DNA of 64,000 bases, from assembly GCA_016584305.1 (NCBI GenBank), contig JACEEZ010016126.1, forward strand, positions 442,001 through 506,000. Direction: 5' to 3'. This DNA comes from Chionoecetes opilio (lineage: Eukaryota > Arthropoda > Malacostraca > Decapoda > Majidae). Numbering within the stretch: the stretch's first letter is position 1; the number at the start of each line of letters is the position of its first letter. A program made the translations under genes and the position numbers. The notes beneath the pieces were generated by a model. It ran no database searches and was not told where the DNA came from. It saw only the letters and a program-made list of their open reading frames with translations. This document shows, in pieces, positions 40,528 to 50,200 of the stretch.

Positions 40528-40713
40528 CTTCAGCTGGTGCAGGCGGTTCTGGAGCACAAAGCGCGTGTCGCCGATTGTCTGACTCAAGAAAGCCAGGTGG
40601 TCTGTCATCTCCTTAGCCAGAGAGATGATGTGCGAGTCTCCCTCCACGCGGCCACACTTCTCCTGCAGTTCTCTCAGCTGCTGTTCGCGGCGACACAGGT
40701 CTCGCTGCAGGGT
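40528..40713 (-). CDS. Msp300: Spectrin-type exon, 62 residues
   Basis: Acceptor GGCCCTGTAG above 40,713 and donor CTGAAG/GTACGC at 40,528 enclose 186 bp in phase 0. The product (CRREQQLRELQEKC, then RVEGDSHIISLAKEM, then FVLQNRLHQLK) reads as the end of one repeat and the start of the next, with the short loop typical of nesprin rods. It directly precedes giant exon 2, from which it is separated by a 277-bp intron. Confidence 0.88.
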
Positions 40714-41954
40714 CTACAGGGCCAAAGAGTGTTAAGCCATGCCATAGCATAGTATATGTATATCTAGATTTATATACATATACGTTTAGATGTCCCTTGC
40801 CATTTACAGCAAGTTTGTTCCCCCAAGATGCTGTGAGGTGCAAAACAATATTTTCTTGCAATGTTATATGGATCTTGTAAGAAAATGACCTTCTGGGACA
40901 CCAAAATACTGGGATTATTCTAACATAACAATATCTGTATCACATATATGACATATCAAAGCAGTGATAGGAAGGCATACATCTTTACCTTACATTATAC
41001 TGGTCTTATGAATACATTAAATGATTAGTTGATTTATTCAATGAAATGCAGTTGGAAATTAGTAGAAATGAGGAGGAACCTCGCAAATGGGACTCATTTT
41101 CAGAGGTTGTTCACCAGAATGGCCTCCGCCAAGGAGGTGATTTGGTCGGTGTTTTGTTTTTCTGTTTATTTGTTAGCAGGATTGCTCCAAAAGGTACATG
41201 CAAATTTGATCAAAAATTTTACAAGAGGTGGGGCTTGGCCTAATTTAGAAGTGATTAACTTTTGAAGTTGATCTGGATCCAGATCATGATCTACAGTAAA
41301 CACTCTCTAAATCAAACCCGTATAATTCAAACATTGGATAATTCTACCTGTTTCAGTTCAAATCTGTTCAAATCTTTCAATAACTTTCCATAATTTGAGC
41401 AAGTTTGAATTATAATTATCCTTAGCCTTACTAGTGGGAGTCCGACCTCTCCCATGCGGTGCGTGCCGCGGCTGCCTAGTGTGATCTGATATATGATAAT
41501 TACTGTATAAATATGATAGGCGGAGGAAGAAGGCGGGACAGGGAGGAGGAAGGGGGGGGAGGGGAAGAAGGGACGAAGAGGAGAAAGGAGAGGAGAGGGC
41601 GAGGAGAAGGAAGGAGGTGGGACAAGGAAGGGAGGAGAGGAGGAGGAAGAACTATTTTTTTTAAAGTATCCTTCGATTTGTATACAATGCTTCAGAGTCC
41701 TTCACGGGCCTCTTCGCTCCTTCACGCATCCTACAGGAGTCATGGGAGGGCATTAAAAGTCCCACAGGATTGCTATAGTATTCCTAGGTTTTTATAAGTA
41801 CTTTGACAATCGCATGGGTGGCTCAAATAGGGATTAATAATACTAATACTAATACTGAAAATACTACAGTAATATTGATCGTTGTATTGAAATAATTATT
41901 AATTTAGCAATTCCTATCATATTTTTATCTCTTGTAGTAAGTTTTGTCTAATTT

Positions 41955-42330
41955 GTGTTTTTTAAGGAATATCTGGAAGTATCATGTCATTGTGAATTGG
42001 CTGAAATAGGAACTTCTAATCATTGTAACTGAAAACTGACTCCAGATTCGTGTTCTGCATGCCCGAAAACTGCTAGTAACAAATTTTCAAGCAAATCTAT
42101 TTTTCAAAAAATATTGCAAATTTTGCAAGGACTAGATTTTTTTTTTAAATCACGTTTTTTTCAATAACTAAAAAACTATGGCAGATAAATGCAACGTTAA
42201 TAGAGATTAACATGAAGCCGAGCAAGGGCTATCATTTGGCATAAAGCAAAAAAATATTGATTGGTAAATAACCGAGAAAATCACATATTCGTACATCTAT
42301 ACAAAATATCACTTTTCTCAACAACCATGA
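41955..42330 (+). repeat. Dispersed repeat, copy 2
   Basis: Partner of the repeat at 13,917-14,330, inside the 2.0-kb intron. Similarity stops close to AACCATGAGGTGTT. Confidence 0.85.
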
Positions 42331-42414
42331 GGTGTTATCAAATATCACAACTCTTGAAATGGAAATCAAACATGAAACAGCAGAACTTAAACCTGAACTT
42401 TTTTTTTTTACAAA

Positions 42415-42512
42415 CTCAGCAACATTACACAAACTCAGCAACATTACACAAACTCAGCAACATTACACAAACTCAGCAACATTACACAAACTCAGCAACA
42501 TTACACAAACTG
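42415..42512. repeat. 19-bp minisatellite, five copies
   Basis: ACAAACTCAGCAACATTAC repeated five times after a T-run. Confidence 0.95.
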
Positions 42513-42738
42513 ATAACAGTGTCTGATGAAGTGAATATTGTGAGCAAGACAGCAATCTTTTTATTTCATGCATCATAAAGCAAAATTTATAATAATCATT
42601 ATTTATTATTTAAAGCCAAGTTTTATTATAATTTCGGTCCATTAAAACGGGATTCACAAAAAAATATAAGGAATAATTTTTTAACATGCAAAAATATTTA
42701 ATAAAAAACAGCCTTAGCATGAAATAAACATATCTTAC

Positions 42739-42900
42739 CTGATTGTTTGCTATCTGTTCCCGAATCTGATCCGAGGAGCCGACGGAGATGTCTGCGGTGA
42801 TCTGGGTGTAGGTCTCGGTGACCCAGCACTCCAGGTCCTGCAGCAGCTGCTGGTACTCGATGAGGTGAAGCTTCTGCTGCTCTGGTGCACTCTGTCTCCC
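42739..42900 (-). CDS. Msp300: Spectrin-type exon, 54 residues
   Basis: Acceptor CTTATGTTTCAG above 42,900 and donor AATCAG/GTAAGA at 42,739 enclose 162 bp in phase 0. The helix contains a central tryptophan (LLQDLECWVTETYTQI), the hallmark conserved Trp of spectrin helix A. The polypyrimidine tract of the acceptor lies inside a dispersed repeat whose other copies are at 13.41 and 16.01 kb, so this intron's 3' end has been reshaped by a transposable-element insertion. Confidence 0.88.
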
Positions 42901-42902
42901 CT

Positions 42903-43090
42903 GAAACATAAGAACATAAGAAAATAAGAAAATAAGGAAGCTACAAGAGGCCGTGAGACCTACACGAGGTAGTTCCTGTTACTTAACACTACCTACATCC
43001 ACCTTTCATCCCCATCCATGAATTCATCTAGCCTCCCTTTAAAGCTCTCTAATGACTCCGCACTAACCACCTGACGACTGAGTCCATATA
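42903..43090 (-). mobile_element. Dispersed retroelement end, copy 3, forms part of a splice acceptor
   Basis: Reverse complement of the sequence at 13.41 and 16.01 kb. Its repeated TTCTTATG words provide the pyrimidine tract and immediately abut the acceptor of the 54-residue exon at 42,901. Confidence 0.7.
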
Positions 43091-43587
43091 AACATGCAAT
43101 ACGGTGGCATTACATTACATTATTTTGTAAGCATGCTAAACACTTCATGGCTGATTAAATGCTATGATTATGAAGAAAATAATAATCCTGAGTCATTATT
43201 TAAAAAAATCACATCTCTTGAAATATAAATCCAACATGAAACAGCAGAACTTAAACCTGAACTCTTTTTTTTACAAACTCAGCATTACATTATCCTGCAC
43301 GCACATGCACTGTCCTCACCACAATACAATGAAGATTTCTCATACGTATGCAAATGTGCTTATGTGCATTTCAAGAGTGTGAGGCTGACATCAAATCTTA
43401 TCTGGTGCAAGAAGTGCCTGGCTGATAGGATCCCGATAACCCTTATTGGTGGCATTACTACAACAGAATGTTTTATATTCAAGTTTTTTAATTGGTCAAT
43501 AAATCAAATTATTAAAGCAATTATTAAAACAATTATTAAAGTCTGTAATGAAATAGGGAAAATCAATCCACAAGTAAAGACAATTAA

Positions 43588-43765
43588 ACAAATCAATAAC
43601 AAACAAATCAATATCAAACAAATCAATAACAAACAAATCAATATCAAACAAATCAATAACAAACAAATCAATATCAAACAAATCAATATCAAACAAATCA
43701 ATATCAAACAAATCAATATCAAACAAATCAATATCAAACAAATCAATATCAAACAAATCAAGTAA
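43588..43765. repeat. 15-bp minisatellite, about 12 copies
   Basis: AAACAAATCAATATC and AAACAAATCAATAAC units, first alternating and then homogeneous. Confidence 0.95.
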
Positions 43766-43800
43766 AGACAAGTAAACAAATCAATCTATGGATGAATCAC

Positions 43801-43974
43801 CTCAACTTCTATTCTCTTGGCCTGAGCCTGGGCCAGCACCGTCTTGAGGCGCGTGCTGAGGCCACTGACGGTCGCCTGCAGGCCGGTCATCTCAGAGTCT
43901 TGCTCCAGAACTTTGCCTTTCTCTTCCAGGTAATGCAGTTCATCTCCCAATCGCTTCATCTCAATTATTAAAGT
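43801..43974 (-). CDS. Msp300: Spectrin-type exon, 58 residues
   Basis: Acceptor TTTCATTACAG above 43,974 and donor GTTGAG/GTGATT at 43,801 enclose 174 bp in phase 0. Heptad-rich helical sequence (EMKRLGDELHYLEEKGKVLE, then a turn, then LSTRLKTVLAQAQAKRIEVE) fits helix B/C of a spectrin repeat. A copy of the acceptor region occurs in the downstream intron near 43,540, beside a 15-bp minisatellite, and could act as a decoy site. The length equals that of the 58-residue repeat unit, but the sequences are unrelated. Confidence 0.87.
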
Positions 43975-44104
43975 CTGTAATGAAACAGGGAAATTAAATT
44001 CAGATTTTTTATAGCTTACACTGCGTAGCATTTTCATATGTGATCAGAATTTTAACCCTTCCGTAGATAACACTATAGTCGCCAGTCACTTGCCACTGCA
44101 CTAA

Positions 44105-44272
44105 TGTCGCCAGGCACAATATATTACGAATTTTAGCATCACTACAGACTTTTATGTGCCACTGAAGACATGCAGTGCGATGTTTATAATATAAACTACT
44201 GTGCATGCGTCTTCAGTGGCACATAAAAGTCTGTAGGGATGCTAAAATTTGTAATATATTGTACTTTGATTA
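44105..44272. repeat. Fold-back element with about 58-bp arms
   Basis: ACAATATATTACGAATTTTA, GCATCACTACAGACTTTTAT and GTGCCACTGAAGAC on the left arm return inverted on the right arm (GTCTTCAGTGGCACATAAAA, GTCTGTAGGGATGC), with a loop of about 40 bp. Possible MITE in an intron. Confidence 0.85.
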
Positions 44273-44607
44273 TATATATATATATATTTATTCTTTGATT
44301 CCTGATTTCTTTCGTTCGATCCTTGATGAGGGCTGTAAAATCCACTTAAAATCTTTCTCTGCACCGTTGAGTGGCCTAAGAACACCCAGACGCTGCCCAT
44401 TAACTCTACCTTCGATTGCGAGTGCATCGGAGGACACAGGGGGTGGCATGAGCCTCTAATCACAGGCATCACTATAGAAATTCTGTCTGCGTCACCACGG
44501 GCAAGGGCCAACCATCACAGCCCTCAAATTAACCTCCAGGGCCTACCATCCCACCCCTGGAGGTCACTGCCTAACGGTGCTGTAGGCACACACACATACA
44601 CACCCAC

Positions 44608-45054
44608 ACAAGGATATAAGGAAGATTGAGAGAATACAAAGAGCAGCCACAAAAATGGCTCCAAGCCTGAGAAATTTAACATATGAAAAAAGACTTTCAA
44701 GACTAAAACTCCCAACACTTGAGAAAAGAAGAGAAAGGGGAGATTTTATAGCAGTGTATAGAGCATCAATGGGTCTGGAAAAAATTGATAGAAATTATCT
44801 GTTTGTGTGGGACGACAGAAGTACAAGAGGTCATGAGAAGAAATTGAAAAGGACAACATGCAAGAGGGATATAAAAAAATACAGCTTCCCGTATAGAAGC
44901 ATAGAAGCCTGGAACAACCTTGATGCAAAAGTGATTAATGCAAGAAGTATTCAGGACTTCAAAGGCAAACTGGATAATAGTAAATTTGGAGACGGGACAG
45001 TACGAGCATAGCTCTTTTCCTGTATGTTACAACTAGGTAAATACAACTAGGTAA

Positions 45055-45060
<6 letters not shown>
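44608..45060 (+). mobile_element. 3' end of a non-LTR retrotransposon (reverse transcriptase C-terminus and tail)
   Basis: The plus strand reads KDIRKIERIQRAATKMAPSL, then NLTYEKRLSRLKLPTLEKRR, then ERGDFIAVYRASMGLEKID and ends about 130 residues later with KGKLDNSKFGDGTVRA-stop. This is the conserved region after the RT domain of Jockey/CR1-type LINEs. The 3' tail holds two AACTAGGTAAATAC words and a CA microsatellite. The 5' side is truncated next to a CA tract, as usual for dead LINE copies. It lies antisense to the host gene inside an intron. Confidence 0.85.
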
Positions 45061-45089
<29 letters not shown>

Positions 45090-45376
45090 AAAAAAACGCG
45101 AAACTCGGGGATATAATGCACGAAAGTCGGGATGGTAAGAATTTAGGACTCAGCGCGAAACTTGAGGATCGCGAAACTCACATAGCGTGAAACTCGGGAG
45201 GGTAGTGTAGATGGGTTTATGGAGATCAGAGACAGTGTGAAGTGAGTCTTTTACTGTTTACTCTCAGCTTTGCCAAAATAATAGACCAGAAGTGAATATT
45301 GACAAGTATCTAATGAATGAATTCCTTGCCAGTGAGTGTAAAGCCTCTGTTCCTATGCCTGTGTTGCTGTTGTTAC

Positions 45377-45487
45377 CTGGATGACGGTGAGCTGGCGCAG
45401 GACAGAGTGGTCCACCAGGCTCTGCAGACGCTCCTGGAAGCCCTGAAGCTTTTCTTGGGCCAAAGAGACTTTCTCCTTGATCTCAAC
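45377..45487 (-). CDS. Msp300: Spectrin-type exon, 37 residues
   Basis: Acceptor TTTTTGTGGAGCAG just above 45,487 and donor ATCCAG/GTAACA at 45,377 enclose 111 bp, phase 0 at both ends. The product starts VEIKEKVSLAQEKLQ and ends VLRQLTVIQ, a single amphipathic helix with leucines at heptad spacing and no proline. With the next three exons it makes 211 residues, close to two spectrin repeats of about 106. It has no close start codon of its own and only makes sense spliced between giant exon 1 and the 43.9-kb exon. Confidence 0.85.
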
Positions 45488-47258
45488 CTGCTCCACAAAA
45501 AGAAAAAAAATGAGAAGATAGAATTAGTTTGACTTATTTTGACGTTTCAACAAATATTAGTTCTCAATAACAAGCAAAAGAAAAATCTTAGAGGGAAATT
45601 GAGGCAAAAGATAGCCACAAATAATAAAAAAGCACTTTTTGAAAAACGAAACACAATATGGACACAAAATGATATGTAAGCATAGCTGACTGTTTCAGTA
45701 TCTCTTTAGAATGACTAATAGACAAATAAAAATATGATATAGGTGACACAAGAAACAATGGTCAGAATGTTCAGTCACAAGAATGAGACACCAATCAGAC
45801 ACTATGTTTACTTGAGGCATGCGCGGCGTCATTCTACAAAATAACAAACTCTGCGTGTGTGTTTTCATGGGTGTGCCGAGACACTGTAGAGTTGACACAC
45901 CGTGGCTCAACATCCCAGCATTGCAGTGGCCCAATATTTGCTTTAGTAAAAAAAAAGTTTGAAACATCAATAATTTGATGTCATTTGGTCTGTAAATATG
46001 ATGTGCCGTGCGTCATAAGGCGGAAAGTGACATGATTATAGTTTGCCGCCGCAAATAATTTCCAAAATCCGCCAATAATAAATAAATCACAAAAAATTTC
46101 ATTTTAGGAGATCTCAAATTTTAACATAACGTTTATAAATCACAGAAGTTTCTGAGCAGTATGTAATATATGTGATTTTTTTTCTTCATATTTCAAAATC
46201 ATTACTACACATTACTAGATTTTATACACTATCATGTCATCCTTTCCCACAGGGTGGCGGCCCGAGGCACCAGGAGTGGGCTGGCCAGGGTAGATATTTG
46301 ACTTTTTGACAGGTGAAGGCTTACCAGCAAGCAGCGGACTGGTGACACGGTTGTGCGTAATAGTTCTTGTCTATGGATTACAGACCTTATTCCTAGTGCC
46401 AAAAGATAGAAATTGACTTCACAGAGTGCAAGAGCAGTGTTTGAGGGTGCGGTAGGTGGAGAAACTTGTTTGAGCTGGCGTGTCGCTTTCCGCCTCGTGA
46501 CGCGCTATGCCTCATGACGCGCTACACCTCATATGTAATACACACTTCGCTTGCAATATGAATCTTTAACCAAATGAGTGTGTAGTAGATCAGAGTGAAA
46601 GTAGCCAGCTAATGCTCACATATCTACATGTTTGAAGAAAATATATTACAACACATATGACTTCCAACACAAAAGGAATGAAATGGTTATCTTACAAGCA
46701 TGACATGCACACACATTTACTACTTTTCTCCAAAACTACCACCTGTAGCTACTTCTCAAACTACATCACTACTTTCTTGTGCTGCTGTGCATAAAACTGA
46801 AAAAAACAACTTCATAGCAAAATGAAAAGAAACCATAACCTGTTCTGAAGTACCCATGGATAACTTTCAGTACTATGTACGAAAATAAACTGCCACCTTT
46901 GCATAGAGGAGCAATACAGTACTTATTGCTTCTTACTTTTGTATACTTCTGAGACGTAAGGGTAGGGGGACGCGCATGCCACTCTGTACTAACCACACAA
47001 CGAAAGGAGCTGCACACAAATAATGGACAAAATTGCCATTAAAAACAACAAAGGAGGCAAGAACTAGAATGGCCAAACCAAAGAAAATAATCATACACAC
47101 GATTCAAATCATACAGGTGGAAGGAGACCACAATAGAGTGGAGTACTAAGGCAGTCCACCTAGATGTACACTCAGAAAGGAAGTCAAGGCCACAATCTAT
47201 ACAAGGAGAGAGAGGGACACAATACTTCACACACGTGCAGTGCCACAAGGCATCACAC
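45488..47258 (-). other. Intron, 1.8 kb
   Basis: Intron between giant exon 1 and the 37-residue exon. No microsatellite or recognised transposon. Around 46,440-46,530 the words TGACGCGCTA and CCTCATGACGCGCTA recur, and a purine-rich GGAGAGAGAGGGACAC stretch sits near the donor. Confidence 0.75.
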
Positions 47259-50200
47259 CTGGTGCTGTGTGTGGATGGCGAGTGTTGCACTGGCTTGACA
47301 AGAGGCCTGCGGGAGGGCTGCCTTCTTGCTGATCTCAGTCATGGTCATCACGGAGGGAGTATGAGTCTGTGTCTGAGTCATGTCATAGATAGGAGGTGAT
47401 ATCTGAGTCATGGAGGAGCCTGGGGTGCTACTAACAGTTACAGGGGCAGGAAGGGGGGAGGTTAAAGAGAGGTAAGTGCTTTCATCTGTCCAAGTGGCTA
47501 AACCAGAAGAGGGATTAGCTTGTATGATTTCTGTTTGAAGCATTCTTGCCAAGCAGCCATCAGTGTTAGCAGTCGGTGGAAGCCCGGGAGGAGAATTGTT
47601 ACCGCCGTCATTAAAATCGTCATCATCCTTATCCTTTCCTCTCTTGGGAATTTCACTCACCAGAATTGTATCGTCTTTCTTCAGCTGCTCGATCATTTCA
47701 AAGTAACTCTTCTCGGCATCGCTGAATATCCACTGGTTGCACGGGAAGACATCGCTGCTGGCGTGTTTCTGAAGGACTTCCTCTCGGTCCATCTGGCGCA
47801 GGATGTCGTCAACCTCTTGCTCGGCTTCTGACACGCGAGATCGATGACGTTTGTGCTGTAGATCGCTGATAAACTTCAGGCTTCTGTCGTGTTTCACTGG
47901 AGTGGTGACGTCCCTTGATTCAACGCAGGGTTCTCCAGTTGTATCTTCACTTTCATAGTCTTTTTCCTTTGACATAACCTCCTCCACATCATCTTTTATG
48001 TCTTTTACAATATTTTCAGCAGGAATTCTTGGGTCAGATTGTGTTGATTCAAGCTCTTCTAAAATTTCCACTGGTAATTCTATCTTTGGTACATAAGGCA
48101 CAATGTCCGTCACATGGTCCTCGGGTTCCTCAGAACAGGAGGATCGCACCCTCCTGCGGCGCTCCTGCTTGGAGATAAATTCAGTAAAACCTTCATCGTC
48201 CACCACGGGAGGAGTCGCAGGTTTGTGTGGCTCCTCACCCGCCACCACCACCTGGATGTTCTTAGGGTGGTACAGAATGAAAGATTTCTCATCGGTAGGT
48301 TCTTCCTTTTCCTCGTTGATATCTACTGGCGTGGAATGGGACACCACATCAGCCCAAGAAGTAGTTCTTCTCTGCTGAGCCAGATACTCCTGATATTTTG
48401 TCTCAGCGGACTCTAATGCATTCATGTCGTAATTCCCGAACGACGGTCCTCTTTGAATTGTAGAATCTGAATCATCAGTTTCTTCCTCATTCAACCCTAC
48501 TGCTGCCTCTTCTGCTACAACTACCACCTCCTTCTCTCTTGATACATCAGCAGGAGAGCACTTAGTCACGTATTCCTGATGTTCTATTTCAGCCTTTTCA
48601 ATACTGTTGTAATCATATAAATGAGTTTCTGGCAGAACAGTGTCCCTTGCTGTTGCTGGTGACTTCTGATTGAAACTTGACTCTGTTGGCTTCATGCTAG
48701 AAGATTCTAGGAGTGTCGTGACTTCAGTATGCACACCATCATCAATGTGACCATTTACACCACTTGCTGATGGTTCAATACTGTTACTGAGAACCTCTAC
48801 GTTTTCTTTGACCTTCAGCTGATCCCTTGCAAGGGACTCATAAAACCTAGACTCTGCCTCAACAAGGGCAGGCATGTTGTACAGTAAGGGTGATCCGGCT
48901 ACTTCTACAACCAATAGGTCTTCTTTGTGTGGCGGCTGATCTAGTGGTGGTGACTCTGCAGGAGCATGAATGGCTACTTCCTTGAATCCATTATGTAGCA
49001 TCTTGTTGGATACCGTCACAGCATCAGGAGCCTTTATTGGGCTGGCAGCCTGTGGTTCAACCACAGCATCAGGAGCCTTGTCTGGGCTGGCAGCCTGTGG
49101 TTCAACCACAGCATCAGGAGCCTTGTCTGGGCTGGCAGCCTTTGGTTCAACCACAGCAGCAGGAGCCTTTATTGGGCTGACAGCCTGTGGTTCAACCACA
49201 GCATCAGGAGCCTTTATTGGGCTGGCAGCCTGTGGTTCAACCACAGCATCAGGAGCCTTTATTGGGCTGGCAGCCTTTGGTTCAACCACAGCATCAGGAG
49301 CCTTTATTGGGCTGGCAGCCTTTGGTTCAACCACAGCATCAGGAGCCTTGTCTGGGCTGGCAGCCTTTGGTTCAACCACAGCATCAGGAGCCTTTATTGG
49401 GCTGGCAGCCTGTGGTTCAACCACAGCATCAGGAGCCTTTATTGGGCTGGCAGCCTTTGGTTCAACCACAGCATCAGGAGCCTTTATTGGGCTGGCAGCC
49501 TTTGGTTCAACCACAGCATCAGGAGCCTTTATTGGGCTGGCAGCCTGTGGTTCAACCACAGCATCAGGAGCCTTTATTGGGCTGGCAGCCTGTGGTTCAA
49601 CCACAGCATCAGGAGCCTTTATTGGGCTGGCAGCCTTTGGTTCAACCACAGCATCAGGAGCCTTGTCTGGGCTGGCAGCCTGTGGTTCAACCACAGCATC
49701 AGGAGCCTTTATTGGGCTGGCAGCCTTTGGTTCAACCACAGCATCAGGAGCCTTTATTGGGCTGGCAGCCTGTGGTTCAACCACAGCATCAGGAGCCTTT
49801 ATTGGGCTGGCAGCCTGTGGTTCAACCACAGCATCAGGAGCCTTTATTGGGCTGGCAGCCTTTGGTTCAACCACAGCATCAGGAGCCTTTATTGGGCTGG
49901 CAGCCTTTGGTTCAACCACAGCATCAGAGCCTTTATTGGGCTGGCAGCCTGTGGTTCAATCACAGCATCAGGAGCCTTTATTGGGCTGGCAGCCTGTGGT
50001 TCAACCACAGCATCAGGAGCCTTTATTGGGCTGGCAGCCTGTGGTTCAACCACAGCATCAGGAGCCTTTATTGGGCTGGCAGCCTGTGGTTCAACCACAG
50101 CATCAGGAGCCTTGGTGAGGCTAAGATCCTTTGTTTTAGTGACAGCATCCAGAGTTTTTACTGGGCTAAGAGGTTCTTGTTCAATCTTATCAAATTCCTT

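Larger units (their letters stand above)
40714..42738 (-). other. Intron, 2.0 kb, repeat-rich
   Basis: Contents: a dispersed element at about 41,090-41,270 beginning near GCCTCCGCCAAGGAGG, a motif I recall from widespread invertebrate repeats; a possible pogo-like terminus TACAGTAAACACTCTCTAAA near 41,291; a GGA/GAGG polypurine tract at 41,520-41,650; a copy of the 14-kb dispersed repeat at 41,955-42,330; and a 19-bp minisatellite at 42,415-42,510. Confidence 0.75.
42901..43800 (-). other. Intron, 0.9 kb, with 15-bp minisatellite and retroelement end
   Basis: Contains the dispersed repeat end at 42,905-43,085, a second copy of a 65-bp sequence also present at 42,345-42,420 (AACATGAAACAGCAGAACTT), a duplicated acceptor-like piece near 43,540, and about 12 copies of AAACAAATCAATA(T/A)C. 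Confidence 0.8.
43975..45376 (-). other. Intron, 1.4 kb, with fold-back element and LINE fragment
   Basis: Contains a fold-back element (44,110-44,270), an AT dinucleotide tract at about 44,273-44,290, a CA tract at 44,588-44,608, the 3' end of a non-LTR retrotransposon (44,608-45,060), and a stretch with repeated GCGAAACTCGGG-like words (45,095-45,200). Confidence 0.8.

Noticed and set aside
43590..43765. CRISPR-like array of short direct repeats
   Set aside because: The units are contiguous 15-bp repeats without unique spacers, in an animal intron: a minisatellite.
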